64,000 nucleotides of DNA from Sphingomonas glacialis (GCF_014653575.1 NZ_BNAQ01000002.1:496001-560000), one strand, 5' to 3'. Positions 17,491-26,232 are shown, numbered from the stretch's first letter. Made by a program: numbers and translations. Notes: generated by a model not told the origin, from the sequence alone.

Positions 17491-17870
17491 TGCGAGTCGA
17501 GCGCGAGCGCGGCGTCGGGCCGCTGATCACCGCCTTTTCGGGCGGTGGCTTCAAGGTCGAGGCGGGCGAATTCATCGGCGTGTACCGTGCGCTGCGGATC
17601 TGGCCCGACGGGTCGGAGGAATGGGCGCCGCCGCCGATCGCAGCATTGACGGTCGAAGCGCTCGGCGCGCTGCTTGCGCTCGATCCGCGCCCGGAATTCC
17701 TGCTGCTCGGAACTGGCGCGACGATGCAGCGCCCGCCCCCGAGCTTCGTGCGGGGGTGCGAAGCGCTCGGCATCGGCGTCGAGGCGATGGACAGCCGCGC
17801 CGCCGCGCGCGCCTGGGCAGTATTGCGCGGTGAGACGCGTTGGGTCGTGGGCGCGCTGTATCCGCTTTGA
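17490..17870 (+). CDS. Mth938-like domain protein (DUF498/NDUFAF3 family)
   Basis: The product is 126 residues starting at the ATG overlapping the secF stop. Motifs such as FLLLGTGATMQRPP (near 71-84) and GIGVEAMDSRAAARAWAVL (near 93-111) are typical of the Mth938/NDUFAF3 fold. Bacterial members often follow secF. A eukaryotic relative helps assemble respiratory complex I; the bacterial role is not firmly known. It is likely cytoplasmic. Confidence 0.85.
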   Translation: MRVERERGVGPLITAFSGGGFKVEAGEFIGVYRALRIWPDGSEEWAPPPIAALTVEALGALLALDPRPEFLLLGTGATMQRPPPSFVRGCEALGIGVEAMDSRAAARAWAVLRGETRWVVGALYPL

Positions 17871-17925
17871 AGGCTGGCGCTGCAGCGCTATCCTCCTGCC
17901 CAAAGATGTTGGGGGGAGACGTTTC

Positions 17926-19107
17926 ATGAAATCGATCGTGCTGGGCTTGAGCCTGTTTGTCGCGCCGGGCGCCGTTGCCGCGCAGACGCAGCCCGCCGCC
18001 GCTCCCGCCGCTTCGCCGGACTATGGCAAGCCCGAGAACTGGCTATGTCGGCCGGGCAAGGTTGATCCGTGCGATGCGAACCAGGACGCGACGATCATCA
18101 AGGCCGATGGTTCGCGTAGCACCGAGAAATTTTCGCCGACCAGCAACCCCAAGTTCGACTGCTTCTACGTCTATCCGACGGTTTCGCTCGATCGCACTCC
18201 GAACAGCGACATGATCGCCGGCCCCGAGGAGAACACCGTCGCCGCAGCACAAGCCGGACGCTTCGCCGCGCACTGCCGCGTCTTCGCGCCGCTCTACCGC
18301 CAGGTCACGCTCACCGCCCTCCAGGCATTGCTGCTGGGCAAGCCCGTCCTTGCCGACCGCGCGATGGCGTATCGCGACGTGAAGGCGGCGTGGGACGAAT
18401 ATCTCGCCTATGACAATCACGGCCGCGGCGTCGTGCTGATTGGCCACAGTCAGGGTTCGGGAATCCTCAAGCAGCTCGTCGCCGATGCGATCGAGGGGAC
18501 GCCGACGCAGAGACTCATCATTTCGGTGCTCATCCCAGGCACCAATGTCGCGGTGCCCGCGGGCAAGGATGTCGGCGGCGATCTCAAAGCGACGCCGCTC
18601 TGCCACACCGCCAAGGATGTCGGCTGCGTCGTCAGCTATGTCAGCTTCCGCGCCGATTCGCCCCCGCCCGAGAACAGCCGCTTCGGCGTCGTGCCGCAGC
18701 CCGGGATGGTCGCGGCGTGCGTCAATCCGGCCGCACTCGGCGGCGGCACGGCGGTGAGCGACGCCTATCTCGGCACGCGTGGCGCCGGAATGGCGAGCGC
18801 GCCGATGGGCCCATGGACGACGGACGCCGCGGCGGTGACCACGCCCTTCGTCAAGGTTCCTGGGCTGATCAGCACCGCCTGCACCACCAACGGCAAGTTC
18901 AGCTATCTGGCGGTGTCGGTAAACGCCAAGCCGACCGACAAACGCACGCCGACGATCGTCGGCGATGTCGTGGTTGGCACGCGCATGCTGAAGGATTGGG
19001 GACTGCACTTGGTCGACATGCCCGTCGTGATGGGCAATCTGGTCGAACTGAGCGATGCACAGGCGAAGGTCTGGGCGGGCAAGCAGGCGATTTCAGCGGC
19101 GCAGTGA
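17926..19107 (+). CDS. DUF3089 alpha/beta-hydrolase, secreted
   Basis: The product is 393 residues from an ATG preceded by GGGGGGAGAC. A signal peptide ends near AAQ at about 22. FDCFYVYPTVSLD (near 78-90) and the nucleophile elbow GHSQGSGILKQL are typical of DUF3089, a lipase/esterase-like family. The catalytic Ser sits in GHSQGS. The substrate is unknown. The 3' end overlaps the convergent glycosyltransferase gene by 15 bp. Confidence 0.85.
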   Translation: MKSIVLGLSLFVAPGAVAAQTQPAAAPAASPDYGKPENWLCRPGKVDPCDANQDATIIKADGSRSTEKFSPTSNPKFDCFYVYPTVSLDRTPNSDMIAGPEENTVAAAQAGRFAAHCRVFAPLYRQVTLTALQALLLGKPVLADRAMAYRDVKAAWDEYLAYDNHGRGVVLIGHSQGSGILKQLVADAIEGTPTQRLIISVLIPGTNVAVPAGKDVGGDLKATPLCHTAKDVGCVVSYVSFRADSPPPENSRFGVVPQPGMVAACVNPAALGGGTAVSDAYLGTRGAGMASAPMGPWTTDAAAVTTPFVKVPGLISTACTTNGKFSYLAVSVNAKPTDKRTPTIVGDVVVGTRMLKDWGLHLVDMPVVMGNLVELSDAQAKVWAGKQAISAAQ

Positions 19108-20265
19108 AACCAACTGGCTGAGGTGATCGACCAAGGCGGCGGTGTTCGCCGCCCAGGTGAAGCGCGCGGCGCCGGTTCGCACTGCCGCGGGCGGCGGCGG
19201 ATCGGCGAGCAGCGCTGCGATCGCTGCAGCAAAGGCCTGCGCTGTGCGGTCGGCGATACGGCCATAAGCGGCGTCGGTCACCACCTCCATCGCCCCGCCG
19301 GCGCCGGTGATGACGATTGGCGTGCCGCATGCGAGCGCCTCGACCCAAGCGTTCGCCAGCCCCTCGGACGCTGATGCAAGCGCCATCAGGTCGGCCGCCG
19401 CCAACAGCCCCGGCAAGTCGCCATGCGGGATCGCGCCGAGCAAGCGCACGCGGTCGCCGACGCCGCGCGTAGCGATCTGCGACTCGAGCGCGGCGCGCGC
19501 AGGACCTTCGCCAGCGATCAGCAACGTGGTGCCAGGCAGCGACGCGACCGCGTCGATCACGACGTCATGGCCCTTGCGCGGGATGAGAGCGCCGACCGAG
19601 ACGACCAATGGCCCCGTCACGCCGTACCTTGCCTTACCCACGCTGCGGTCGCGCGGCGCGAAACGGTCGAGATCGACGCCGGTATGATGGACGCGGATCC
19701 GCTCCGCCGGGATACCAAGCGCGATCATGTCGGCGCGCATCGCCTGCGATACCGCCAGCACGCCGTTCGCCGTTTGCCCGGCCGTCACGACCTGTGCGCT
19801 GGTGGCGGATGTGGTGCCCCAATGGTGGATATCGGCGCCGCGTGCCTTGATCGACACCGGCACACCGAAATACTGGCCGAGCGCGACTGCGGCGGGGCCG
19901 TCGGGAAAGAAGAACTCGGCGTCGATTACGTCGAAGGCGAAGTCGCGGCGGATCTGGGTGAGGAGTGGGATCAGCCGCTTAGTCAGCGCGCGTGCATGGA
20001 ATCGCCCCGCCGTCCCCGGTAGCGTCGTAAAGCGTGGGCGACAGGTCGCGAGACCCTTCCACGTCTCGCGCTCGGGAAGCGCGGATAGCGCCGCATAATG
20101 GGCATGGCGCGACAGCGGCCACGGCGGCAGCCCGACCGGCGCGACCAGCCTGAGATCGATGTCCGGATGGGCCGCCAGTCCCAACGTCTGCCGCTCGACG
20201 AAAACGCCGAAGTTCGGCCGCGACGCATCGGGGAACAGCGTGGAGAGGGTGAGGACACGGAGCAT
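19093..20265 (-). CDS. Glycosyltransferase, GT4 family
   Basis: The product is 390 residues from the ATG at 20265; the frame extends further upstream but the conserved start is MLRVLTLSTLFPD. The two Rossmann-like halves are visible: an acceptor domain with RPNFGVFVERQ, and a donor domain with VSVGALIPRKGHDVVIDA. The GT4 signature ASEGLANAWVEALACGTPIV contains the paired Glu residues. It transfers a sugar from a nucleotide donor, most likely onto a lipid-linked or polysaccharide precursor. The mannose-6-phosphate isomerase gene lies 71 bp upstream on the same strand, so GDP-mannose is a reasonable guess for the donor. Confidence 0.85.
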   Translation of the reverse strand: MLRVLTLSTLFPDASRPNFGVFVERQTLGLAAHPDIDLRLVAPVGLPPWPLSRHAHYAALSALPERETWKGLATCRPRFTTLPGTAGRFHARALTKRLIPLLTQIRRDFAFDVIDAEFFFPDGPAAVALGQYFGVPVSIKARGADIHHWGTTSATSAQVVTAGQTANGVLAVSQAMRADMIALGIPAERIRVHHTGVDLDRFAPRDRSVGKARYGVTGPLVVSVGALIPRKGHDVVIDAVASLPGTTLLIAGEGPARAALESQIATRGVGDRVRLLGAIPHGDLPGLLAAADLMALASASEGLANAWVEALACGTPIVITGAGGAMEVVTDAAYGRIADRTAQAFAAAIAALLADPPPPAAVRTGAARFTWAANTAALVDHLSQLVSLRR

Positions 20266-20299
20266 GGCCGCATCGCTAGCACGAGAGTGTAAAGGTCTT

Positions 20300-20325
20300 C
20301 TCCCCTCGCGTGTCCGCGAGGGGAG
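20300..20325. repeat. Perfect 11-bp inverted repeat between manA and the glycosyltransferase
   Basis: CTCCCCTCGCG (20300-20310), loop TGTC, then CGCGAGGGGAG (20315-20325). On the minus strand it lies between the manA stop and the glycosyltransferase start. It is followed by AAGACC rather than a T-run, so it is more likely an RNA-stabilising or repeat element than a full terminator. Confidence 0.6.
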
Positions 20326-20335
20326 ACGCGATCGA

Positions 20336-21160
20336 TCAGATGCGCTTGTCGCCCGGATAGGCGAGCAGCAAGTCGCTCTCGGCGTCGGACGAAATCTCGC
20401 AGCGGCCCTCGAGCAACAGGCACTCGCCCGCCTTGAACGCGACACCATCGACCGTGCCCGAACCCGCCACGGGGACGAACCAGCCCGGAACGCCTTGGGG
20501 AAGGTCGATCACGCGGTGGCCGCCAGCGAAGCGCTCGGTCACGAACTTGGGGCCCTCGGACAGGATCTGATGGTCCTTGCCGTCAGAGGGGGGCGTCGGC
20601 AGCGGCACGAACGGCACTGGGTCGGACACCTTGACCCCGGCATCGAGATGCAGTTCGCGGTCGCTGCCATAATCGTACAGGCGATAGGTCAGATCGACGT
20701 TCTGCTGGACTTCGATCGTCGTGATCCCTGCGCCGATCGCGTGGATCGTGCCGGCCTCGTTATAGTAAAAGTCGCCCGCCTTGACCGGCTTCCAATCGAG
20801 CAGATGCTCGATCGAGCCGTCGAGCGAGGCGGTGCGCAACTGCTCATGGGTCATCGGCTCGAGCGTCCCGATCGCGATGGTCGAATCGGGTTCGGCGGCG
20901 AGGATCAGCCACGCTTCGTCCTTGCCGCGCGGATAGCCCGCGGCCTGCGCGGCAGCGTCATCCGGATGCACCTGCACCGACAATTTCTCGCTGGTGAACA
21001 GATATTTGATCAGCAATTCTGGCTCGCCCGCATGCGGCGTCTGGAACCACACTTCGCCGACCTTTTCACCACCGGGCGCAGGATCGGCAAAACCGGGCCA
21101 CAAGGTATGACGCCCCCAGGGCTTTTCGACGCGTTTGGTGGCGAGCAGAGTGGCAGTCAC
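20336..21160 (-). CDS. manA: Mannose-6-phosphate isomerase, class I
   Basis: The product has 274 residues. It converts fructose-6-phosphate and mannose-6-phosphate into each other and feeds GDP-mannose and surface polysaccharide. Zinc-site motifs are present: QVHPDD (near 63-68), KDEAW, and the cupin stretch FYYNEAGTIHAIGAGI (near 131-146), then the terminal cupin part. It is shorter than the 390-residue enterobacterial enzyme and nearer the compact class I form. A glycosyltransferase gene follows on the same strand. Confidence 0.9.
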   Translation of the reverse strand: MTATLLATKRVEKPWGRHTLWPGFADPAPGGEKVGEVWFQTPHAGEPELLIKYLFTSEKLSVQVHPDDAAAQAAGYPRGKDEAWLILAAEPDSTIAIGTLEPMTHEQLRTASLDGSIEHLLDWKPVKAGDFYYNEAGTIHAIGAGITTIEVQQNVDLTYRLYDYGSDRELHLDAGVKVSDPVPFVPLPTPPSDGKDHQILSEGPKFVTERFAGGHRVIDLPQGVPGWFVPVAGSGTVDGVAFKAGECLLLEGRCEISSDAESDLLLAYPGDKRI

Positions 21161-21273
21161 GGCGATGATTCTCCTGTCGGTGCCTCATATGCCAACGCAT
21201 CGTCGCGTCCAAGCGATCCGTGCGCGTTAAAAGGATTGTTCGCGCGTCGGCGGTTGCGCTAAGGCTGGCGCCA

Positions 21274-22230
21274 ATGCGCACCCCCCTGCCCCGCTCGCCC
21301 TTTCTCCGCAGCCTCGCGATCGGTCTGATCGCCGCGACCGCGCTCACCACCACGGGGTGCGCGCGCAACAGGACCAAGGGCGACATCCCCTATGTCGCGC
21401 GCGACGTCGGCACGCTTTATACGGCAGCGCGGAAACAGCTCGATCAGCGCAATTACAAGATCGCCGCCGCGCTGTTCGACGAAGTCGAGCGCCAGCACCC
21501 CTATTCGGTATGGGCGCGCCGCGCGCAGTTGATGAGCGCGTTCAGTTACTATCTCGCGCATGACTACACCGCCTCGATCCAGTCGGCGCAGCGCTTTTTG
21601 ACGGTGCATCCGGGCAACCGCGACGCCGCCTATGCCTATTACCTCGTCTCGCTCGGCTATTACGAGCAGATCAGCGACGTCACACGCGACCAGAAAATCA
21701 CGCAGCAGGCGCTCGATTCGCTCGGCGAGCTGATGCGCCGCTATCCCAACACGCGCTACGCCGCCGATGCGCGGCTGAAGGTCGATCTGGTCCGTGACCA
21801 TCTCGCCGGCAAGGAAATGGAGATCGGGCGCTTCTACGAAGTGCGCGGGCAGTGGCTCGCCGCCAACGGCCGCTTCCGCAAGGTCGTCGAGGAATATCAG
21901 ACGACGACGCACACGCCCGAGGCGCTGATGCGGCTGACCGAGACTTATCTTGCGCTCGGCGTTCCTGACGAGGCGCGCAAGTCGGCCGCCGTGCTCGGCG
22001 CCAATTATCCCGGAACGCAGTGGTACGAGCGCGCCTACAAGCTCAGCAACGAGCATCCCCCGGTGAACGTCGCCGCGCTCGCGCCGGGGCAGCAGATCGT
22101 TGCCGACCGGACCAGCGTCGCCGATTCGATTCCGGGCAAGAGCAACGACATCAAGCGCGACACCAGCGCAGCCGCCCCGATCGGCGGCGGCTCGGGGACC
22201 AACCCGGGCAACCCCAATCCGGGCAACTGA
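21274..22230 (+). CDS. bamD: Outer membrane assembly lipoprotein BamD
   Basis: The product is 318 residues from the ATG at 21274. A lipoprotein-like signal ends in ALTTTGC, giving a lipidated Cys. TPR repeats fill the middle (TAARKQLDQRNYKIAAALFD, HPYSVWARRAQLMSAFSYY, HPGNRDAAYAYYLVSLGYYE, RYPNTRYAADARLKVDLVRD), matching BamD/ComL. The Asn/Pro/Gly-rich tail (GGGSGTNPGNPNPGN) is probably disordered. BamD is the essential partner of BamA for inserting outer-membrane proteins. recN follows 76 bp downstream, an arrangement common in Alphaproteobacteria. Confidence 0.95.
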   Translation: MRTPLPRSPFLRSLAIGLIAATALTTTGCARNRTKGDIPYVARDVGTLYTAARKQLDQRNYKIAAALFDEVERQHPYSVWARRAQLMSAFSYYLAHDYTASIQSAQRFLTVHPGNRDAAYAYYLVSLGYYEQISDVTRDQKITQQALDSLGELMRRYPNTRYAADARLKVDLVRDHLAGKEMEIGRFYEVRGQWLAANGRFRKVVEEYQTTTHTPEALMRLTETYLALGVPDEARKSAAVLGANYPGTQWYERAYKLSNEHPPVNVAALAPGQQIVADRTSVADSIPGKSNDIKRDTSAAAPIGGGSGTNPGNPNPGN

Positions 22231-22306
22231 GTCGCGCCGGCGCCGGTTCGATTGAAAAGAACGTTACCGGAACGCGGTCAACTCGGCTAAAGGGCAAGGC
22301 GACCCC

Positions 22307-23971
22307 ATGCTGATCTCCCTGGCCATTCGCGACGTCGTGCTGATCGAAGCGCTGGACCTGCAGTTCGGGCAGGGCCTCGGCGTGCTGACGGGCGAGACCG
22401 GCGCGGGCAAGTCGATCCTGCTCGACGCGCTCGGGCTTGCGCTCGGCGCGCGCGGCGAAGCCGGCCTCGTCCGCCAGGGTGCCGCGCAGGCGATCGTCAC
22501 CGCCACCTTCGACACCCCCGCGCCGGATGGCCCGGTCGTTGCGCTGCTTACCGAAAACGGGCTCGAGCTCGACCCCGGCGAGCCGCTGATGATCCGCCGC
22601 ATCGTCAAGGCCGATGGCGGCAGCCGCGCCTTCGTCAACGATCAGCCTGCGTCTGCCGGGCTGCTGCGCGAACTCGCGCCGTATCTCGTCGAGATCCACG
22701 GGCAGCATGACGATCGCGGGCTGCTCAACGCGCGCGGTCATCGTGCGCTGCTCGACGCGTTCGGGCGCGTTGCGGCGGGATCGACCGCCGCCAGCTACAA
22801 GGCGCTGCGCGATGCCGAGGCGGCGCTCGCCGAAGCGCGCGCGACGATCGACACCGCGGCGCGCGACCGCGAGTGGCTCGAACATGCCGTCGGCGAACTC
22901 CGCACACTCGCGCCCGAGCCGGGTGAAGAAGAGGCTCTCGCCGATCGCCGCCGGACGATGCAGCGCTCGGAAAAGATCGCCGAGGATCTGCTTGCGATCG
23001 AGAATTGGCTCGAGGGATCGGATGGCGGGCTCGCCCAACTCCGCCAGGCGGCGCGCGTGCTCGAACGCATCGCCGAGGATCATAGTGCGCTCGCCGACGC
23101 GCTCGCCGCGGTCGACCGCGCGGTGATCGAGGGCGCGGTCGCCGAGGAGAAGCTGCGCGAGGCGAAGACCGATCTGTGGTTCGATCCCGCCAGCCTCGAG
23201 GATGACGAGACGCGGCTGTTCGAGTTGCGCGCAATGGCGCGCAAGCACCGCGTCCAGCCTGACGAGCTGGCGGGTCTGGCGAGCGAGCTCGAAGCCAAGC
23301 TCGCGGCGCTCGAAGCCGGCGAAGAGGGGCTTGCCGCGCTCGAGGTGAAACTGACCAAGGCGCGCGCCGCCTATGACACTGCCGCCGCCGCGCTGACCAA
23401 GGCGCGTACCGCCGCCGCGCTCCAGCTCGATGCTGCGGTGAAGGGCGAGCTCGTTCCGCTCAAGCTCGACGCCGCGCGTTTCCGGACCGTTGTCGCACCT
23501 GCCCCGCCCGAGGCATGGTCGGCGGCGGGCAAGGACCGTGTCGAGTTCGAGATCTCGACCAACCCCGGCGCGCCGTTCGCACCGCTCGTCAAGATCGCGT
23601 CGGGTGGAGAATTGTCGCGCTTCATTCTCGCGCTGAAGGTCGCGCTCGCCGAGCAGGGCGGTGCCGCGACGATGATCTTCGACGAGATCGACCGCGGTGT
23701 CGGCGGTGCCGTGGCGAGCGCGATCGGCGAGCGGCTCGCCCGGCTTGCCGATGCCACGCAATTGCTCGTCGTCACGCACAGCCCGCAGGTCGCGGCGCGC
23801 GGCGGGCATCATCTGCTGATCGCCAAGCGCCACGACGGCGTGGTCACGCGGACCGGCGTGACCGCGCTCGACATCGCGCAGCGCCGCGAGGAGATCGCGC
23901 GGATGCTGTCTGGCGCGACGATCACCCCGGAAGCGCGCGCACAGGCGGAGCGGTTGATCGAGACGGCCTGA
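22307..23971 (+). CDS. recN: DNA repair protein RecN
   Basis: The product is 554 residues, an SMC-like ATPase. The N-terminal Walker A is LTGETGAGKSILLDALGLAL (near 29-48). A QIHGQHDDR-like motif (EIHGQHDDRGLL) marks RecN. A long coiled-coil centre is rich in Ala/Glu. The C-terminus has the ABC signature KIASGGELSRFILALK and Walker B MIFDEIDRGVGG, then VVTHSPQVAA. It acts early in double-strand-break repair. It is complete and of usual length. Confidence 0.97.
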   Translation: MLISLAIRDVVLIEALDLQFGQGLGVLTGETGAGKSILLDALGLALGARGEAGLVRQGAAQAIVTATFDTPAPDGPVVALLTENGLELDPGEPLMIRRIVKADGGSRAFVNDQPASAGLLRELAPYLVEIHGQHDDRGLLNARGHRALLDAFGRVAAGSTAASYKALRDAEAALAEARATIDTAARDREWLEHAVGELRTLAPEPGEEEALADRRRTMQRSEKIAEDLLAIENWLEGSDGGLAQLRQAARVLERIAEDHSALADALAAVDRAVIEGAVAEEKLREAKTDLWFDPASLEDDETRLFELRAMARKHRVQPDELAGLASELEAKLAALEAGEEGLAALEVKLTKARAAYDTAAAALTKARTAAALQLDAAVKGELVPLKLDAARFRTVVAPAPPEAWSAAGKDRVEFEISTNPGAPFAPLVKIASGGELSRFILALKVALAEQGGAATMIFDEIDRGVGGAVASAIGERLARLADATQLLVVTHSPQVAARGGHHLLIAKRHDGVVTRTGVTALDIAQRREEIARMLSGATITPEARAQAERLIETA

Positions 23972-23997
23972 GGGACTCCTCGAAGCCCTTCCCCGTC

Positions 23998-24091
23998 GTC
24001 ACCCCGGCCTTGTGCCGGGGCGCACCGTCCCACGCGTGCTGGGTGGGCAGGATGCGCGGCACGGTGGACCCCGGCACAGGGCCGGGGTGGC
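23998..24091. repeat. Interspersed palindromic repeat after recN
   Basis: Outer arms GTCACCCCGGCCTTGTGCC and GGCACAGGGCCGGGGTGGC are near-complementary, with inner GCACCGT and ACGGTGGACC arms around a variable centre. The same plan occurs at 32306, 41114 and 52578. It separates the convergent recN and the small secreted-protein gene. Confidence 0.75.
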
Positions 24092-24114
24092 GGCTATCGG
24101 GGTCGACGCTCCGC

Positions 24115-24462
24115 TCAAAACGGCATCGTCACCGTGAACAGGATCCGCTTGGCGAGCTTGCCGTCGATCGTCGCGCCAGGCTCGGTATGGAGGTTCCCCC
24201 GCGCGCCCTTGCCGAGATCGACCCCGATCCCGGGCCCGCCGACCTCGGCATATTTCTCGGGCAGAGGCCGGACGCGATACTGTTCGCCCGCGTCGCGCTT
24301 GCCGCAGACGACGATGTCGCGCGACGGCTCGGTGCTCGAACAGCCGCCGGGATGCCAGGCCGCCGGGAGATCGACGCTCGCGCGCGCCGCGCGTTGCGGC
24401 TCGGGGGAATCGGCGGTCTGCAATGCAACGAGCAGCGGCAAGATCATGTCGGCAAACCCCAT
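24115..24462 (-). CDS. Small secreted protein of a conserved sphingomonad type
   Basis: The product is 115 residues from the ATG at 24462 (ATG at 24447 is an alternative). A short hydrophobic start (MILPLLVALQTA) is followed by RDIVVCGKRDAGEQYRVRPL and KYAEVGGPGIGVDLG. I recall the pattern of a Cys in IVVCGxR followed by YRVRPLPxKY from small uncharacterised proteins of sphingomonads. The function is unknown. It is convergent with recN and separated from it by a palindromic repeat. The coding region ends close to the repeat. Confidence 0.6.
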   Translation of the reverse strand: MGFADMILPLLVALQTADSPEPQRAARASVDLPAAWHPGGCSSTEPSRDIVVCGKRDAGEQYRVRPLPEKYAEVGGPGIGVDLGKGARGNLHTEPGATIDGKLAKRILFTVTMPF

Positions 24463-24797
24463 CCCGGATGCGCAAAGGCTAGCGCGCCCGCCCGGTGCTG
24501 TATAGCGCGCGACTTTTGCGTAACGACCTGCTATAGCACTTGCATCGCGCGAGTCCGTACAAGCTTTTTCGCGACTGAGAGACCCCCTGCGCTCCCGCTT
24601 GATTGGCACCGGACGCGCATTTTGGTTTCTCTGTTCACCCCCTTTCGTCACCCAGCCCGCTGCGGACCCACCGCGCGCGGGTGACACCGTCATCGGATGC
24701 GCCGGCCGGGGCCGGACGTCGCATCCGTCTTTGATCTCGGCCCCACTCCGGCGCTTTCGCATGATCTGCGCGGCGATCCGGCACTAAGGAATACACT
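24463..24797. other. Gene-free stretch upstream of the cold-shock gene
   Basis: This 335-bp stretch contains no frame I would call a gene. It should hold the promoter of the minus-strand secreted protein near its left end. Its right half should hold the cspA promoter and leader. A CGGATGCG/CGCATCCG inverted pair occurs at 24695-24728 around GCCGGCCGGGGCCGGACGT. Cold-shock mRNAs often have a structured leader, but I cannot identify one with certainty. Confidence 0.35.
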
Positions 24798-25004
24798 ATG
24801 GCTATCGGCACCGTTAAGTTCTTCAACGCCGACAAGGGTTACGGTTTCATTGCGCCTGAGGGCGGCGGCGGCGATGCGTTCGTCCATATCAGCGCGGTCG
24901 AAGCCGCCGGCATGGCGACGCTCGATCGCGACCAGCGCGTTTCGTACGAGCTGGAAGAAGATCGCCGCGGCAAGGTCTCGGCCGTCCGTCTCGCCCAGGC
25001 CTGA
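24798..25004 (+). CDS. Cold-shock protein (CspA family)
   Basis: The product has 68 residues with the two RNA-binding motifs KGYGFI (RNP1) and DAFVHI (RNP2) of the single cold-shock domain. It binds single-stranded RNA and DNA and acts as an RNA chaperone. An AAGGAATACACT sequence precedes the ATG. An intrinsic terminator follows 8 bp after its stop. This is the family's typical full size; whether it is cold-induced cannot be told. Confidence 0.95.
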   Translation: MAIGTVKFFNADKGYGFIAPEGGGGDAFVHISAVEAAGMATLDRDQRVSYELEEDRRGKVSAVRLAQA

Positions 25005-25012
25005 CGCGTTTG

Positions 25013-25043
25013 GGGGTGTCGCCAACCGGCGGCACCCCTTTTT
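25013..25043 (+). terminator. Intrinsic terminator of the cold-shock gene
   Basis: An 11-bp stem pairs GGGGTGTCGCC (25013-25023) with GGCGGCACCCC (25028-25038), including one G-T pair. The loop is AACC, and TTTTT follows at 25039-25043. The hairpin starts 8 bp after the stop codon. Confidence 0.9.
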
Positions 25044-25075
25044 ATGTGGCCCCTCCCTCGCTCAGGAGACCTCCG

Positions 25076-25285
25076 ACGAACACCACCGCCATCTTCTATC
25101 GCGACCGCGCCCGCCAGGCCGAGTCCGAAGCTGCCACCGCCACGCTCGACAACGTCCGCACGCGCCATCTGCGCGCCGCCAAGGCGTGGGACGAAATGGC
25201 GACCCGCGCCGAAAAGACCGCCGAGCGCAAGTCGGTCAACGAAGAAGCCAAGCTTGCGGCTGAGATGAACGAGGATGACGATTAG
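25076..25285 (+). CDS. Small charged coiled-coil protein, possible ACG start
   Basis: The 69-residue frame reads AIFYRDRARQAESEAATATL, then NVRTRHLRAAKAWDEMATRA and an acidic end (EMNEDDD). It is helical, charged and soluble, and I recall similar small proteins in sphingomonads. No ATG, GTG or TTG lies at a sensible place: the TTG at 25010 would put the cspA terminator inside the gene. AGGAG at 25064-25068 sits 7 bp before an ACG at 25076, where family members would have ATG. So either ACG is the start or the base differs from the ancestor. The function is unknown. Confidence 0.5.
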   Translation, partial: TNTTAIFYRDRARQAESEAATATLDNVRTRHLRAAKAWDEMATRAEKTAERKSVNEEAKLAAEMNEDDD

Positions 25286-25536
25286 GGCGTGAGCTTATTG
25301 CGAACGGTCGCAACTGGGTTGACTCGATTGACCCCAAGACGCGGTGTTTGCGAAGGCGATCGTTTCCGTTCGCGGCATAATGCTGTTGTGCGAGTTAGAC
25401 GATTTCAAAGAGCGGTTTCGGTACATATCATGAACGGCGGGTGGAGGACAGCGCCGTGTCTGCTTTCGACCAATGTCGGTCGAAAATCGACCAGCAAGCG
25501 CCGCCCGAAAGCCGCCGAAACCGAGGATCGTCGGCG

Positions 25537-26232
25537 TCAAACGACAATCATTTCTTCTCGCCGCTTGCGAGCGATCCAGTCGCGCGCTTGGTCAAGAAAC
25601 GTCGAAACTGAACCGTCGCCATTGTGCGTCGTGAAGCCACCGTTCTCTTGCATCAAGGGGTGAGTATCAGGATCGTTCAACCGACAAAGCTCGAATGCGC
25701 CGTCCATGTCCTTCGCCAAAATGTGAAGGCAGATGGCCAATGCGCGGTGAGCCCGGACTTTATGGCTTCCCGGCAGTGCGCCCAGCATGGACGCAACGGA
25801 GATGCTCGTCAGAATCTGGCTCACCTGTTTGTTGCCCCATTCGAAAACGTCTTTGGCAAGCAGCTCGACTTCAATTGTATGCAGTCCAACACAGCTTTCG
25901 GTCGAAGGTGGTCGCAAAACCCATGCCCCTGTTGCCCGAAAAGAAAGGGGCAGCTTGTTGTTATCGCTTAATCCGACGATGTCCCAGAATAGCGGGTCTA
26001 TCGCCATTGGTTTGACCTCCATACGGACGACAGCGCCGCGCTCCCATAGCAACGAAGGCAGAATGCTGATAAACCAATCGGCAGACTGACGGAAAATTGT
26101 TCCCCGAGCATAACGCCAACCGGCTGCACGAGCATCGCGTTTCAGCGCAGCGTCGAAATCATTGTTGCGTTGCTTTACCGCTTTTTGCTGTTCCCGCGTC
26201 AACTTCGCAGGCCATGCGGGAATATCGATCAT
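25537..26232 (-). CDS. Orphan hypothetical protein of lower GC content
   Basis: The product is 231 residues from the ATG at 26232 (MIDIPAWPAK). It is soluble, with no signal or membrane segment. The first half (FDAALKRDARAAGWRYARGT, then IFRQSADWFISILPSLLW) recalls DUF4304-like proteins in layout, but the match is weak. The second half is helical, with HRALAICLHILAKDMDGAFE. Codon use is less GC-rich at third positions than in all neighbours, and about 250 bp of similar sequence without a gene follow it (25286-25536). This suggests horizontal acquisition. I do not know its function. Confidence 0.55.
   Translation of the reverse strand: MIDIPAWPAKLTREQQKAVKQRNNDFDAALKRDARAAGWRYARGTIFRQSADWFISILPSLLWERGAVVRMEVKPMAIDPLFWDIVGLSDNNKLPLSFRATGAWVLRPPSTESCVGLHTIEVELLAKDVFEWGNKQVSQILTSISVASMLGALPGSHKVRAHRALAICLHILAKDMDGAFELCRLNDPDTHPLMQENGGFTTHNGDGSVSTFLDQARDWIARKRREEMIVV

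Noticed and set aside
23998..24091. Possible CRISPR-like repeat
   Set aside because: The copies are palindromic, far apart and not regularly spaced with unique spacers, so they are interspersed repeats.
25295..25540. 81-codon minus frame in the gap between the small ACG gene and the orphan gene
   Set aside because: No ribosome site and no recognisable domain; the region looks non-coding.
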